Origin: Parasutterella muris
Lineage (GTDB): Bacteria; Pseudomonadota; Gammaproteobacteria; Burkholderiales; Burkholderiaceae_F
Direction: 5' to 3'
NCBI RefSeq assembly: GCF_009767915.1
Contig: NZ_WSRP01000008.1
Span: forward strand, 17,652 to 81,651
Length of the DNA: 64,000 nucleotides
Part shown: positions 44,938 through 55,687 of the stretch, in pieces
Layout of the letters: each line of letters opens with the position of its first letter
Position numbering within the stretch: the first letter of the stretch is position 1
Made by a program: the position numbers and the translations under genes
Notes under the pieces: generated by a model
Database searches by the model: none
The model's input: only the letters and a program-made list of their open reading frames with translations
What the model was told of the DNA's origin: nothing

Positions 44938-46686
44938 TCAGCGTTCGATAATCGGTATCTCATTCGAGTCGGCTGCGGGCGTTTTCTTGTTATGAATCAC
45001 ATCGCAGGCAGTCCGTATGGCAGAGTCCATATCCGGGCACAGGAATTTGCCGAGTTTCTGAGCCAGCCCCAGACGCTGCATCTGCCGCAGCGGGTGGTCA
45101 CTTGCGCCGGCGATGATGAGTACCTTTTCATGCTTAACCAGATTGCGCTGGAAATTCTCTATGATATCGAGCGCGCTGTTATCGATTGACAGCAGTTCGG
45201 AGAAATCGAAGATAACTACATCGGGAGCGTCCGGCGCATTGATATGCTTCGGGTCCGTGACAATTTCAAGCTTTGATACAGAGCCGAAGAAAAGCGCGCC
45301 TTCCATAACCCAAGCCTCAATCTCCTTCGGAGCGTCAAAGGGCAGTGTCTTCGGAAGCACTCGGGTAAGCGTGTTCATGCGGTAAAGGAAGAAGAGCGCG
45401 GCCGAGAGCAGACCGATTTCCACCGCGACTGTCAGATCGAAAATAACGGTCAGGAAGAAGGTCAGCAGCAGAGTGGCTTTATAGGAAAGCGTAAATTGTC
45501 TGAGTCGAACAAACTCGTGCCAGTTGCCCATATTAAAAGCCATGAAGAGCAGAATCGCGGACAGTGAGCACAGCGGGACGTTCATCGCCAGAGGAGCTGC
45601 AACCAGAATAATGATCAGCAGCGTTAGGCTATGAACCATGCCTGCGACCGGAGAGACGGCGCCGCTCTTAATATTGGTGACGGTTCTTGCGATAGTACCG
45701 GTTGAAGGAAGACCTCCAAAGAAAGGCACGATGCAGTTGGCGATTCCCTGTCCCATCAGTTCCTGATTGGGATCATGCCGGTCATCGATCATCGCGTCAG
45801 CGACACGAGCGCAGAGCAAAGACTCGATCGCGCCGAGCAGTGCGAGAGTGAGCGCAGGCGTAAAGAGCTGTTTTATATTACCCCAAGAGATTTCAGGAAT
45901 TTTGAATTCAGGAAGGCCTTGGGGAATACCGCCGAATTTGGAGCCGATCGTTTCAACAGGAAGATTGAAGAAAGTTACGGCCGAAGTCATGATGATCAAA
46001 ACGACGATAGTACTCGGAATACGCGCAAGCCATCTGCGCCAGGGCGCCCCGCCGATCGTCCAGGAACGCGGCCAGATAAAGACAATGAAAAGAGAAAGAA
46101 GTCCCATTGCAACCGCATAGGGATTGACCGTGTCAATGGCACCCCACAGAGTCTCGATCTGATGGAAAAAGTCAGCCGGCATCTTGGCGATGTTAAGACC
46201 GAGAAAATCCTTCACCTGCGAGAGCGCAATGAGTACAGCGATACCGTTTGTGAAGCCGATCACGATGGAGACCGGAATAAAGCGGATGAAGCTGCCTATC
46301 TTAAAGAGCCCCATCAGGAACAGGAATATTCCTGAAAAGAAGGTCGCAATGAGCAGATTGCCCACGCCGTACTGCGCGATGATGCCGTAAACAATAACAA
46401 TAAAGGCACCGGCAGGGCCGCCGATCTGGACTCGGCAGCCGCCGAGCAGGGAAATAAAGAAGCCGGCAATAATGGCAGTATAAATACCGGATTCCGGTGT
46501 CATGCCCGAAGCAATGGCAAAAGCCATCGCAAGCGGGAGCGCAACAACGCCGACGGTAAGACCTGCGGATAAATCATTCGTAAATTCGTTAAACGAATAG
46601 TGACGCAGCAGCGATAAAGAAGCCGGGTGGAACTTCGCAATTGGAAAACTATGAAGCGCTTCCACGATATGGGATCTGACACTCAT
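44938..46686 (-). CDS. SulP/SLC26 family anion transporter with STAS domain
   Basis: Inner-membrane anion transporter, 582 residues. The N-terminal membrane part (about 25-430) begins with the family pattern DLSAGLTVGVVALPLAMAFAIASG and includes QIGGPAGAFIVIV and GIANCIVPFFGGLPSTGTIART; the C-terminal STAS domain (about 460-560) includes VVIFDFSELLSIDNSALD. Possible anions are sulfate, bicarbonate or a dicarboxylate such as fumarate; sequence does not decide. Start at 46686 begins with MSVRSH; an earlier ATG at 46755 would add 23 residues, and no strong ribosome-binding site discriminates. Its place beside the reductase locus makes a dicarboxylate worth considering. Confidence 0.9.
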   Translation of the reverse strand: MSVRSHIVEALHSFPIAKFHPASLSLLRHYSFNEFTNDLSAGLTVGVVALPLAMAFAIASGMTPESGIYTAIIAGFFISLLGGCRVQIGGPAGAFIVIVYGIIAQYGVGNLLIATFFSGIFLFLMGLFKIGSFIRFIPVSIVIGFTNGIAVLIALSQVKDFLGLNIAKMPADFFHQIETLWGAIDTVNPYAVAMGLLSLFIVFIWPRSWTIGGAPWRRWLARIPSTIVVLIIMTSAVTFFNLPVETIGSKFGGIPQGLPEFKIPEISWGNIKQLFTPALTLALLGAIESLLCARVADAMIDDRHDPNQELMGQGIANCIVPFFGGLPSTGTIARTVTNIKSGAVSPVAGMVHSLTLLIIILVAAPLAMNVPLCSLSAILLFMAFNMGNWHEFVRLRQFTLSYKATLLLTFFLTVIFDLTVAVEIGLLSAALFFLYRMNTLTRVLPKTLPFDAPKEIEAWVMEGALFFGSVSKLEIVTDPKHINAPDAPDVVIFDFSELLSIDNSALDIIENFQRNLVKHEKVLIIAGASDHPLRQMQRLGLAQKLGKFLCPDMDSAIRTACDVIHNKKTPAADSNEIPIIER

Positions 46687-46802
46687 GCTTAGATAGGTAA
46701 AGAAAGTTGTTTTTATTAATAAATAGAAATCGGGAATGTCTTTCGACCTCGTCATTATGCGCCTTAGAACGGTACGATGAGCGTTTTTAGGCTGAAGTAA
46801 AC

Positions 46803-46840
46803 AAAAAAGACCGCAGATCTGTGAGAACCCGCGGTCTTTT
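46803..46840 (-). terminator. Terminator of metG
   Basis: AAAGACCGC (46806-46814) and GCGGTCTTT (46831-46839) form a 9-bp stem with a 16-base loop; A run at left and T run at right. Confidence 0.75.
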
Positions 46841-46853
46841 TCAGCAGAAGGCT

Positions 46854-48959
46854 TTAATGGATTTTCATGCCGGGTTTTGCGCCGGGGAAAGGTTCGAGAA
46901 GATACAGGCCGTTCGGCTTGTCAGAGCCGTCGGAAGCGGAAAGCAGCATGCCCTCAGATACTGAACCCATCATCTTGCGCGGCGCTAAATTCGCAACTAC
47001 AAGTGTGAGTTTTCCAATCAAATCCTCGGGGTTGTAATAAGCCGCGATACCCGAGAAGATATTTCTCGGTTTTTCCTCGCCGACGTCAATCGTAAGCTGG
47101 AGCAGTTTCTTGCTCTTTGGCACTGCGGTGCAGTTGAGAATCTTGCCGATACGCAGGTCAACTTTTGCAAAATCATCAAAAGTAATTGTCGGGGCAAGTT
47201 CCTCGTAAACCATGTCTTCAGAGGATGCAGCTTCGCTCTTTACCTCTTCCGCTTTTTGTTCCGTGTTTGCCGGAGCGTTCTTGTTGCTGAGCTCAAAGAG
47301 TTTATCAACGACTTTCTCATCGGCTCTCTGCATCAGATGTTTGAACGGAGAGATTGCTGCGGCGCTGTTCAGCGGAGCAGAGATGGAATTCCAGCTCAGC
47401 TCTCCGCAATTGAGGAAGTTCTCAACGTTTTCAGCGGTTCTCGGAAGAATCGGTTTGAGATAGATGGTGAGCAGTCTGAACGCTTCGAGTGTGACAGAAG
47501 CAACCTCATGGAGCTTTTCGGATGCTTCCGGATTCTTAGCAAGTTCCCAAGGTTTCTCGGCGTCGACATATTCATTTGTCTTATCGGCAAGCGCAAAAAC
47601 AGTATTGAGAACACGGCTGTATTCGCGATCTTCATAAAGTTTGCTGATGGCGCCGGCCTGCTCTCTAAGTTCGCGAAGCAACGGGCTCTCCGCAATCGCT
47701 TTATCGCTGACTTTGCCTTCAAAGCGCTTAACAAGGAATCCGCTTGAGCGGCTTGCGATATTGACGTATTTGCCGACCAGATTGGAATTCACCATGGTGA
47801 CAAATGCGTGCGTTGTGAAGTCGATGTCCTCGACCCTCGAATTGATCTTGGCGGCAAAGTAATAGCGCAGCCATTCAGGATCCATACCCAGATCCAGATA
47901 AACCAGGGGGTTGAGGCCGGTACCGCGGCTCTTGCTCATCTTCATACCGTTGACCGTGACAAAGCCGTGCGCCCAGACATGATCCGGAACTTTAAAAGGT
48001 TTGCCTGCAAAGTGCAGCATGGAGGGCCAGAAGAGCGTATGGAAATAGGCAATATCCTTACCGATAATGTGAATTTGTTCGGTTGTGGACGATTCCAGCA
48101 GTCCGTCAAAATTAATGCCCTTTAATTCGCAGTAGGACTTCAGGCTGGCGAGATATCCGATCGGAGCGTCCAGCCAGACATAGAAATATTTGCCGGGTTC
48201 ATCCGGAATTTCAATGCCGAAATAAGGTGCGTCACGGGAAATATCCCAGTCATTCAAGTCTCCGTCTTTGCCGAGCCATTCTTCGGTCTTGGCAACGATC
48301 TGAGGCTGCAGGCGGGAAGTTCCGTCTGTGGCGGTTCCCTTGGTCCAGCTTCTCAGGAATTCGACACAGCTCGGGTCGGAAAGCTTGAAGAAGAAGTGCT
48401 TGGATTTTCTGAGTTCAGGCTTGCAGCCGGAAAGAGAAGAATACGGATTGACCAGTTCTGTCGGCTGATATACAGCGCCGCAGACTTCACAGGAGTCGCC
48501 GTACTGATCGGGCGCGCCGCACTTCGGACAGGTTCCTTTAATGTAGCGGTCGGCAAGGAACATTCCTCTGACCGGATCGTAGAACTGCTCGATGTCTCTG
48601 CTGTAGATGAGCCCGCAGCCTTTCAAACGGCGGTAGATTTCCTGAGAAAGTTCCGTGTTTTCTTTGCTGTCGGTGCTGTGCCAGTGGTCAAATTTAATAT
48701 AGAAGCCGTTCAGGTACTGGGGTCTTCCGGCCGCGATTTTCGCGACGTACTCCTGCGGCGTGACGCCCTGCTTCTGAGCGGAAATCATGATTGGCGCGCC
48801 ATGGGCGTCGTCAGCCCCCACAAAATGAACCGTATTGCCGAGCATTCGCTGATGGCGAACCCAAATATCGGCCATGATGTATTCCATGATGTGACCGATG
48901 TGAAAATTTCCGTTTGCGTAAGGAAGCGCGGTCGTCAGGAAAATGGTGCGTTTACTCAT
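46854..48959 (-). CDS. metG: Methionine--tRNA ligase
   Basis: Class I synthetase, 701 residues. HIGH lies at 20-23; a zinc knuckle CPKCG...CEVCG follows at about 145-160; KMSKSRGTG carries the ATP-binding signature; and a C-terminal tRNA-binding OB domain (about 600-701; [14 protein letters not shown]) is present, separated by a Glu/Ala/Lys-rich linker. The start at 48959 fits the family ([17 protein letters not shown]), though an in-frame ATG 15 bases upstream is possible. It is divergent from mrp, as is common in betaproteobacteria. Confidence 0.95.
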   Translation of the reverse strand: MSKRTIFLTTALPYANGNFHIGHIMEYIMADIWVRHQRMLGNTVHFVGADDAHGAPIMISAQKQGVTPQEYVAKIAAGRPQYLNGFYIKFDHWHSTDSKENTELSQEIYRRLKGCGLIYSRDIEQFYDPVRGMFLADRYIKGTCPKCGAPDQYGDSCEVCGAVYQPTELVNPYSSLSGCKPELRKSKHFFFKLSDPSCVEFLRSWTKGTATDGTSRLQPQIVAKTEEWLGKDGDLNDWDISRDAPYFGIEIPDEPGKYFYVWLDAPIGYLASLKSYCELKGINFDGLLESSTTEQIHIIGKDIAYFHTLFWPSMLHFAGKPFKVPDHVWAHGFVTVNGMKMSKSRGTGLNPLVYLDLGMDPEWLRYYFAAKINSRVEDIDFTTHAFVTMVNSNLVGKYVNIASRSSGFLVKRFEGKVSDKAIAESPLLRELREQAGAISKLYEDREYSRVLNTVFALADKTNEYVDAEKPWELAKNPEASEKLHEVASVTLEAFRLLTIYLKPILPRTAENVENFLNCGELSWNSISAPLNSAAAISPFKHLMQRADEKVVDKLFELSNKNAPANTEQKAEEVKSEAASSEDMVYEELAPTITFDDFAKVDLRIGKILNCTAVPKSKKLLQLTIDVGEEKPRNIFSGIAAYYNPEDLIGKLTLVVANLAPRKMMGSVSEGMLLSASDGSDKPNGLYLLEPFPGAKPGMKIH

Positions 48960-49168
48960 GAATATTTTTTCCATATGTTGAAAAAGACCAAACGTCAATT
49001 TTAACAGACCGAATTAAGGAGAAAGCGTCTATAAGTCAATGCGCGGAGGATTTCTTACTTTGTTTTCGTGGTTCCGAACTTCCTGGTAAGTATTTATCTG
49101 AGAACGGTATGCAAGTCAGTTCCGATGTGATAGTTTAGACGGCGTAAAAATACAACGGAGTTGTTTTA

Positions 49169-50242
49169 ATGCAGGAAAAGATTACAGAACTTCTCAAAGA
49201 AGTTGTGGACCCGAATACAGGCAAGAATCTGGTCGCGTCCAAGTCTTTGAAAAAAGTGACGACGGAAAACGGGAAAACAACGGTTCAGATTGAGCTGGAC
49301 TATCCGGCCAAAACACAGGGTCCCGTCATTGCGTCGATGGTTAGAGCAAAACTGACGGAAGCCGGCATCGATGCTGATGTCAATGTCGGTCAGAATATTA
49401 TCGCGCACTCGGTGCAGCCCGGCGTCAAGGTTTTTGACAACGTCAGAAATATCATTGCGGTATCGAGCGGAAAAGGCGGCGTAGGCAAGAGTACAGTTTC
49501 CGCTAACCTTGCGCTTGCCCTGCAGCAGGAAGGTGCCAAAGTCGGTCTTCTGGACGCGGATGTATACGGACCGAGCCAGCCGACGATGCTCAGTATCACC
49601 GATAAACCGTATTCGGTTGACGGAAAGAGTCTGGAGCCGATGATCGGACACGGTCTTCAGGTTGCCTCTGTCGGCGTGCTGATCGATCCGGATCAGCCGA
49701 TGATTTGGAGAGGTCCGCTCGCCGTATCCGCCCTGCAGCAGCTTCTGAAGCAGACGAATTGGAAAGATCTGGATTATCTGATTGTCGATATGCCTCCGGG
49801 AACAGGAGATATCCAGCTTTCTCTTTCTCAGGAAGTTCCGCTGACCGGTGCGGTGGTTGTGACAACTCCTCAGGACATCGCTCTGATGGATGCTCGTAAG
49901 GGTCTCGTGATGTTCGAAAAGGTCAACGTGCCGATTCTTGGCATTATTGAAAATATGGCTACGCATATTTGTTCTAACTGCGGCCACGAAGAACACATCT
50001 TCGGTGAGGGCGGTGCGGAAAAAATGGCCAAGCAGTATGGCGTCGATCTGCTCGGAGAACTGCCGCTCGACATCAATATTCGCCTGAGCATGGATAAGGG
50101 CGAGCCGATTGTGATTTCCGAACCGGAAGGCAAGATCGCTCAGATCTATCGTGAAATCGCCCGTAAACTGGCAATTGCGGTAGCGAAGAAGAATAAGGAC
50201 TACAGCCGAAAGATGCCGTCGATCAAGATTTCTGATACCTAA
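49169..50242 (+). CDS. apbC: Iron-sulfur cluster carrier protein (Mrp/ApbC)
   Basis: P-loop ATPase that carries and hands over Fe-S clusters. The 357 residues have an N-terminal DUF59-like part (about 1-80), Walker A SSGKGGVGKST (99-109) with the deviant signature Lys, and CxxC at Cys268/Cys271 (HICSNCG), which holds the bridging cluster in a dimer. GGAG lies within a small ACAAC/GTTGT hairpin before the ATG. It is followed by a bidirectional terminator. Confidence 0.94.
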   Translation: MQEKITELLKEVVDPNTGKNLVASKSLKKVTTENGKTTVQIELDYPAKTQGPVIASMVRAKLTEAGIDADVNVGQNIIAHSVQPGVKVFDNVRNIIAVSSGKGGVGKSTVSANLALALQQEGAKVGLLDADVYGPSQPTMLSITDKPYSVDGKSLEPMIGHGLQVASVGVLIDPDQPMIWRGPLAVSALQQLLKQTNWKDLDYLIVDMPPGTGDIQLSLSQEVPLTGAVVVTTPQDIALMDARKGLVMFEKVNVPILGIIENMATHICSNCGHEEHIFGEGGAEKMAKQYGVDLLGELPLDINIRLSMDKGEPIVISEPEGKIAQIYREIARKLAIAVAKKNKDYSRKMPSIKISDT

Positions 50243-50267
50243 CGCATCAGTAAAGCAACAAAAAAAT

Positions 50268-50289
50268 AACGGAGCCCGAGGGCTCCGTT
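50268..50289. terminator. Bidirectional terminator between apbC and the ferredoxin-NADP reductase gene
   Basis: AACGGAGCCC/GGGCTCCGTT, a 10-bp stem with a minimal loop and an A run at the left. Confidence 0.8.
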
Positions 50290-50306
50290 GCTGCATTCAG
50301 CACCGA

Positions 50307-51374
50307 TTAATCAAAGTGCGGTGTTTCAACGCCGAGAACTTTGTGAAGTTTCGGACTGGTGGTTGTGTACTGCAGAAGGACACGCTTTTCCGGGAATACA
50401 TAGTCGGCTGCGGCAAAAGCGGCAAGCGCGCATTCATGGAAGCCCGACAGGATGAGCTTTTTCTTGCCGGGATAGATGTTGATGTCGCCAACAGCAAAAA
50501 CACCCGGGATATTCGTTTCAAAGCGAGCGGTATCGACCACAATCTGCTTTCTTTCAAGTTGTAGACCCCAGTCTGCGATCGGTCCGAGCTTAGGCTGCAG
50601 ACCAAAGAAGACCAGCAGGTGTTCCATCGGAACTCGACGTGTCACACCATCAGCGCCGGTAACTTTAACCTCGATCATCTTACCGTTTTCTTCCGTAAAG
50701 CCGGTGACCTGTCCGACTTCAAACTGCATTTCCCACTGATCGCACAGCTCTTTCATCTTTGTGACGGAAGCAGGCGCGGCTCTGAATCCGTCCCGACGGT
50801 GTACCAGAACGACGCTCTCGGCTTTGCCGACAAGATTCAGACACCAGTCAAGGGCAGAGTCTCCGCCGCCGCAGATGACAATGTTCTTTCCTTCAAAAAC
50901 GGAGGGATCTTTGACGCGGTAATGAAGCTGTGATCCTTCAAATTTTTCAATGTGCGGAACTTTCAGTGTTCTTGACTGGAAGCTTCCGACGCCGGCAGCA
51001 ATAAACACCGCTTTAGCAAGGAACTCGGTACCTTTGGAAGTCTTTACGTAGAGACGGCCGTCTTCAAGTTTCTTCAGAACCTGCGCCTCTTCACCGTAAT
51101 GGAAAACCGGCTTGAACGGTTCAATCTGCTTGAGCAGATTTTCTGTTAACTCGGTAGCAGAACAGACCGGAACTGCGGGAATATCGTAAATCGGTTTGTC
51201 CGGGTACAGCTCAACGCACTGTCCGCCCGGATGGTTTAAAGAATCAAGCACGTGGGCTTTCATTTCCAGCAGCCCTAATTCAAACACCTGGAAAAGACCG
51301 ACCGGACCTGCACCGATGATCACGGCATCTGTTTCGATCGGATTTGTGATTTGCTGTGTTTCAGTCAATTTCAA
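50307..51374 (-). CDS. Ferredoxin--NADP reductase, thioredoxin-reductase-like type
   Basis: Flavoprotein of the YumC type, 355 residues, moving electrons between NADPH and ferredoxin or flavodoxin. FAD site [17 protein letters not shown] and [18 protein letters not shown] at the N-terminus; NADPH site [13 protein letters not shown]; and C-terminal [16 protein letters not shown]. It lacks the redox CxxC of thioredoxin reductases. The start is TTG at 51374; a second TTG two codons later has better spacing to AAAGG and may be the true one. A weak Fur-like site lies upstream. Confidence 0.88.
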   Translation of the reverse strand: MKLTETQQITNPIETDAVIIGAGPVGLFQVFELGLLEMKAHVLDSLNHPGGQCVELYPDKPIYDIPAVPVCSATELTENLLKQIEPFKPVFHYGEEAQVLKKLEDGRLYVKTSKGTEFLAKAVFIAAGVGSFQSRTLKVPHIEKFEGSQLHYRVKDPSVFEGKNIVICGGGDSALDWCLNLVGKAESVVLVHRRDGFRAAPASVTKMKELCDQWEMQFEVGQVTGFTEENGKMIEVKVTGADGVTRRVPMEHLLVFFGLQPKLGPIADWGLQLERKQIVVDTARFETNIPGVFAVGDINIYPGKKKLILSGFHECALAAFAAADYVFPEKRVLLQYTTTSPKLHKVLGVETPHFD

Positions 51375-51391
51375 CCTTTTTTTCTTTTTAA

Positions 51392-51406
51392 TGAGAATCG
51401 TTAAAT
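51392..51406. promoter_or_regulatory. Weak Fur-box-like site
   Basis: TGAGAATCGTTAAAT upstream of the ferredoxin-NADP reductase gene matches the left half of the 7-1-7 Fur model (six of seven) but the right half poorly (three of seven). Confidence 0.3.
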
Positions 51407-51454
51407 TTTCTCACTAAATGATGTTAAAAATCAGCTCTAAAATCGTGAATTGGT

Positions 51455-52936
51455 TTACTGATGTTTCTTATCAAACTCAACATCAGCTCTGAGTTCTCTG
51501 AGACGCGCGTCAATTTCACTCATGGTATAGAAGTCCGCATCATTGGCTTTCTGCGCGAGCGTAAGCTGCTGAATGGCAGCAACTTTCTGCCCCTGAAGCG
51601 CATACATCTCGCCGATTGCCTGATGGCTTAGGCTTCGTTTGCCCATCGCTTCATAGGCGCGTCCGAGAATCGATTGATAGGTGACCGTTGATTTGGAAAT
51701 CGCGTGCTGCTTTCGCATAAGCTCAACGGCCTGGCTGTATTTCTTATCTCGAAGCAGCAGACTTGCATAGTTTTCTAAGAGCATGGCTGAAAGCGGGCTT
51801 TTCTCATAAGCCTGTTTCGCCAGCTGCAGTCCACGGGCGCGCTGGTTCGGGGAAGACTCAAAAACAAGATCAGAGTACAGCTTATTGATGATCGCGGAAT
51901 TTCCGCCCGTCATCTGGCGCGCTTTTTCGATTTCCTGAAGCGCAAGCGTCGGGTTCTTCATGCGCTGCGCGGCGACCGCCATGCCGTAATGGACGGCGGC
52001 CGCTTCATAGCCCTTTGCGGTCTTTGCTTCTTCTTTGAAGTAGTCCATCGCATCGGACCAGCCTTGATAACGGTTGGACTGTAGGACGCGAAGACGCGCG
52101 CGAATCAGATAAAAGTCCAGAGAATCTTTGTGCTTTTGCGCTCTAACGCTTCTTGAGCGCACCTGGGCTTCACTCATACGGTCCACGGTCATCGGGTGCG
52201 TTCTTAAATAAGCAGGGGCGGCTCTCGCGCCCTCATAAGCGCGGTTGTTGAAGTCAAGACGCTCGAAGAACTGCTCCATGCCTTTCGGATCAAAACCTGC
52301 GCGAACGAGCGAATTAAAACCCACACGGTCCGCTTCTCTTTCCGCGTCGCGGGAAAAAGAAAGATAGTTCTGCGCCATGGCGGCCTGCGCACCGATGACA
52401 GAAGCCGCTGCGCCGTCCCCGGAGCCCGCTCGAGCGGCAAGAATTGCGACCAAAATAGAACCGAGCGTCATGGCCCAGTTGCCTTTTTGATTTTCCAGCA
52501 TGCGGGCAATATGACGCTGCTGAACGTGCCCGATTTCGTGCGCGAGTACGGAAGCAAGTTCGCTTTCGTTAGAAGCCGCGGTGACAAGCCCGGTGTGGAC
52601 CGCAATAAAGCCGCCCGGGAGCGCGAAAGCGTTGATTGAGCTGTCGCGGATCGGGAAAAATTCAAAACTGTATGGGGAGCCGGGACCGGCTGAGACGAGT
52701 CGGTATCCGATCCGATTCAGATATTCCATGGTTTCAGGATCGGCAAGATAGGTCGGATCACTGCGAACCTCATTCATAATCTCCTCGCCAAGCTGACGCT
52801 CCTGCAGCTGAGAGAGCGTAGCGCCGCCGGCTGCGCCGAGATTAGGAAGGTTATAGTTTTGCGCATAGACATGAGCAGCCGGCTCAAGGGCCATCGAACA
52901 TGCGAAAAGTAAGGAAATTATGCGCTTAGCGACCAT
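51455..52936 (-). CDS. bepA: M48 family metalloprotease BepA-like with TPR repeats
   Basis: Periplasmic zinc protease that clears misassembled LptD and BamA. The 493 residues comprise a signal (ending HVYAQ), the M48 domain with the active site HEIGH (133-137) and a third metal ligand in the [17 protein letters not shown] region, and a C-terminal TPR array (about 265-480). CGGAG lies six bases before the ATG. Its probable substrate LptD and the chaperone SurA are also in this window. Divergent from moaC. Confidence 0.92.
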   Translation of the reverse strand: MVAKRIISLLFACSMALEPAAHVYAQNYNLPNLGAAGGATLSQLQERQLGEEIMNEVRSDPTYLADPETMEYLNRIGYRLVSAGPGSPYSFEFFPIRDSSINAFALPGGFIAVHTGLVTAASNESELASVLAHEIGHVQQRHIARMLENQKGNWAMTLGSILVAILAARAGSGDGAAASVIGAQAAMAQNYLSFSRDAEREADRVGFNSLVRAGFDPKGMEQFFERLDFNNRAYEGARAAPAYLRTHPMTVDRMSEAQVRSRSVRAQKHKDSLDFYLIRARLRVLQSNRYQGWSDAMDYFKEEAKTAKGYEAAAVHYGMAVAAQRMKNPTLALQEIEKARQMTGGNSAIINKLYSDLVFESSPNQRARGLQLAKQAYEKSPLSAMLLENYASLLLRDKKYSQAVELMRKQHAISKSTVTYQSILGRAYEAMGKRSLSHQAIGEMYALQGQKVAAIQQLTLAQKANDADFYTMSEIDARLRELRADVEFDKKHQ

Positions 52937-53038
52937 GTCAGCTCCGAATTTTTGGCGACGTTATTATTTACATCTAAAAGAAAATATATCAGTTATTATT
53001 TTTTTTGCTGTAACGAATTCTTAATAGGAAAGAAACGA

Positions 53039-53518
53039 ATGTCTGCTTTGACGCACTTTAATGAATCGGGCGACGCACACATGGTTGATGTGGGTGAAAA
53101 AAACGTAACCTGCCGAGTCGGCGTTGCCGAGGGATGGATCTCGATGAAGCCGGAAACCTTTGAACTGGTCGCTCAGGGAAAGGCTAAGAAAGGCGACGTG
53201 CTGGCGGTTGCCCGAATTGCGGCAATCATGGGTTCGAAAAAAACACCGGAATTGATTCCGCTGTGTCATCCGATTGCACTCACGCATGTCGAGGTCGAAT
53301 TTGAGCTCTTTGAAAAGGAAAGTCGAATTCGCTGTGTTGCGACTTGCGAATGTAAAGGCCGTACCGGCGTGGAGATGGAAGCGCTGACTACGGTTCAGGT
53401 CGGGCTGCTGACGATTTACGACATGCTCAAGGCGGTGGACCGCGGAATGCAGATGGACGGGATTCGCCTCTTGAAGAAAAGCGGCGGCAAGAGCGGAGAA
53501 TGGACCGCGGCTTCTTAG
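53039..53518 (+). CDS. moaC: Cyclic pyranopterin monophosphate synthase
   Basis: Second step of molybdopterin synthesis, converting cyclic pyranopterin precursor. The 159 residues have [75 protein letters not shown], and the C-terminal [13 protein letters not shown] at 53039 follows AGGAAAG; a longer frame upstream is not conserved. No other moa gene is near. A long bidirectional terminator follows. Confidence 0.95.
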   Translation: MSALTHFNESGDAHMVDVGEKNVTCRVGVAEGWISMKPETFELVAQGKAKKGDVLAVARIAAIMGSKKTPELIPLCHPIALTHVEVEFELFEKESRIRCVATCECKGRTGVEMEALTTVQVGLLTIYDMLKAVDRGMQMDGIRLLKKSGGKSGEWTAAS

Positions 53519-53532
53519 CTGAAAATACAAGC

Positions 53533-53560
53533 AAAAGGGACGGTTTGAACCGTCCCTTTT
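53533..53560. terminator. Bidirectional terminator between moaC and the LuxR-type regulator
   Basis: Perfect 13-bp stem AAAAGGGACGGTT/AACCGTCCCTTTT with a two-base spacer. The A run and T run serve both strands. Confidence 0.9.
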
Positions 53561-53569
53561 CGAATCACT

Positions 53570-54259
53570 TTAGCGATCCGAGAGAATGCCCATCTGAGAG
53601 GCGAGGTAAACCGCTTCGCCTCGCGAGTGGACTTTGAGCTTGCGGTAAATCTTCTTGATGTGGGCGGTGACAGTGTGCGTGGAGATGCCCAGCACTTTAC
53701 TGATGTCAGCAAAGCTCATGCCTCGGCCAAGCAAATGGAGGACTTCTGTCTCTCTGGGCGATAGCGGATTCGGAACTGAACTGGAATGCATCCCCTGAAT
53801 CTCAGAAACCTGCTCGTTTTCAATGCGGTTTTGAAGCGTCTTAACAATAACGCGCCCCGCGATAGGACTGATCGGACTTCCTCCGACAATGATGGAACGA
53901 ACATAGTCAGCAATCGACTGAAGATTAGTCTCAGTCTTGACAATGTAGCCGATAGCGCCGTTTTCAATGGCGGCAAGAATATCTTTTGGACTGGAACGAT
54001 TGGAAATAACAGCGATATTCGGAATGTGATACTCGGTATGAGCTTGGTGAATTAATTCCAAACCATCCCGCTGGCCCAGATTAAGCTCCGTTAAAAGGAT
54101 GTCACAGCGAGTCTGAAGCAGTAAGGAAGTTGCGGATTCCATACTGGAGCAGATGCCAATCAAACGGATACCCGGATCATGGATCAGACGCTGGCGGTAA
54201 ACACGCTGCGTATCAAGATCCGGTTCAACAATCAATACGGTTGTCTCCCTTGTGTTCAA
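53570..54259 (-). CDS. LuxR-type response regulator with Glu at the phosphorylation site
   Basis: NarL/FixJ-type two-domain regulator, 229 residues: receiver-like domain (about 8-120) and LuxR HTH (about 165-229; LSPRETEVLHLLGRGMSFADI...LGISTHTVTAHIKKIYRKL). The receiver has the acidic pair Glu12/Asp14 and the Lys of YIVKTE, but the phospho-acceptor Asp is Glu58 (LLTELNLG), a change known to mimic phosphorylation in some regulators. I place the start at TTG 54259 because GGAGGG is seven bases upstream; another TTG at 54289 would add ten residues. No partner histidine kinase gene is in the window. Confidence 0.88.
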   Translation of the reverse strand: MNTRETTVLIVEPDLDTQRVYRQRLIHDPGIRLIGICSSMESATSLLLQTRCDILLTELNLGQRDGLELIHQAHTEYHIPNIAVISNRSSPKDILAAIENGAIGYIVKTETNLQSIADYVRSIIVGGSPISPIAGRVIVKTLQNRIENEQVSEIQGMHSSSVPNPLSPRETEVLHLLGRGMSFADISKVLGISTHTVTAHIKKIYRKLKVHSRGEAVYLASQMGILSDR

Positions 54260-54431
54260 GATAAAACCCTCCAAGCTCTTGTCTTTCAAACGAGAGCTTA
54301 TTTATGAATAGTTGCTGCTGTAATTAAAGTTTTGCTCACAATCAATGTAGTCCCGCAGCTTTCATTACTGATTGTAACGAGATAAATGCAAAATGACCAT
54401 AAGTGATTACTTTATGGCATGAAAAAATCAC

Positions 54432-55676
54432 CTATTTATGGTGTATTTTTTGTTTTTTCGCATCAATTAGTGATCTTTCTATTGCTTTTTCCTCATCCGG
54501 CATCCCGCGATCCGAAGCAATATTTTTGTTGGACCTCTGAATTCCGAATGCACCGAGGATCATCGTTGCGCCGAGAGACCAAAAAGCGGCTGCGGCACCG
54601 ATAACTGAGCCCCCAAAACCAAAAAGAAGCGGTAGAACGGTGTGACTTGAGTTCATCAGCATGGTTCGTATACCGATCGCCTCTCCGATTCTCTCCTCCG
54701 GTGTGACTTGGTGAAGCAGAGAGAGAACGTTGGGCTGAGACGCGCCCAAAGACGCGCCAAGCCATCCGCAGAGGACAAAGAGGACCGCCAAACTAGTTGT
54801 GAAGGGAAATATCAGGTAGGAGACGCCGGTAGAGACGAGCACGAAGATGATAATGGACCACTCTTTAAAGTGGTGCGAAAGAATCGGCATGAGGGCTCGA
54901 ACCGCAAAAGAGCAGACGGAAAATACGCTCAGCAGCCATCCGATCGCTACCGCGTCAAGACCGATTTCCGTTCCGTAGACCGGGATCATGAAGGCCTGAA
55001 GATCCCATGCCATTGAGACTAGGGCGGAGGCGAGCAGTACGTTTCGAATCAGGGGATGCTTAAAGAGCTCAAATAAGCTGTGTTTTTCGACTTTTTTCTG
55101 CTTGTTCGCGTTCAGCGACGAAGGCAGTCCGCGTGAAATCAGAAGAAAGACTAAGGCAGCCGCAAGCGCAAAGCCGAGCGCTCCGCCGTAGGCCCAGTAG
55201 TAATTCTTCTCATCAATCAGGTAACCGGCAATGACCGGGCCGGCGGCGCCCGAGGCGGAAAAAGCCATGGACTGAAACGTGAATCCCGTGGCTCGGGTTT
55301 TATTTGTGGTCAGGTGCCCGATGAGTCCCTGACCGCTGATGAGCGCAAAGACAAAGCCGGTGCCTGCAAGCAGACAGGTGATATAGATCGGTTTGATGCC
55401 GAAAGTTTCGTAAGGAAAGAAAATTGGTACGGCGCAGGCAACGCATATGAGCAGACAGGCGATAATGATCGGAATTTTGACGCCGATGCGGTCGATCCAT
55501 TTGCCGACATGAATCGAAATCAGCGCGGGGACCGCCGCATAAACCGAAAGAGTCACGCCGACAATCCAGGCGGGCTGCCCGTTGTGAAGCGCGTAAAGGG
55601 TTGTAATCACGCGTGAGGAGATGAAACCGCAGTGCAGAAGGCCCATGAAAAGTATTATTTTTAGAATCTGCTGCAT
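54432..55676 (-). CDS. MFS transporter
   Basis: Major facilitator, 414 residues, with about twelve hydrophobic segments in two halves, a typical loop GKWIDRIGVKIPII between segments 2 and 3 (GxxxDRxGxK motif), and a central cytoplasmic loop (about 190-210). The substrate is unknown. GGAGAG lies close to the ATG, and a strong terminator hairpin ends 11 bases before that ATG, which restricts where its promoter can be. The region 54290-54431 downstream of its stop is AT-rich without a clear feature. Confidence 0.9.
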   Translation of the reverse strand: MQQILKIILFMGLLHCGFISSRVITTLYALHNGQPAWIVGVTLSVYAAVPALISIHVGKWIDRIGVKIPIIIACLLICVACAVPIFFPYETFGIKPIYITCLLAGTGFVFALISGQGLIGHLTTNKTRATGFTFQSMAFSASGAAGPVIAGYLIDEKNYYWAYGGALGFALAAALVFLLISRGLPSSLNANKQKKVEKHSLFELFKHPLIRNVLLASALVSMAWDLQAFMIPVYGTEIGLDAVAIGWLLSVFSVCSFAVRALMPILSHHFKEWSIIIFVLVSTGVSYLIFPFTTSLAVLFVLCGWLGASLGASQPNVLSLLHQVTPEERIGEAIGIRTMLMNSSHTVLPLLFGFGGSVIGAAAAFWSLGATMILGAFGIQRSNKNIASDRGMPDEEKAIERSLIDAKKQKIHHK

Positions 55677-55687
55677 ATCTCTCCTTC

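Noticed and set aside
49040..49090. 16-codon ORF upstream of apbC
   Set aside because: The nearest AAGGAG is too far upstream, and the frame ends well before apbC.
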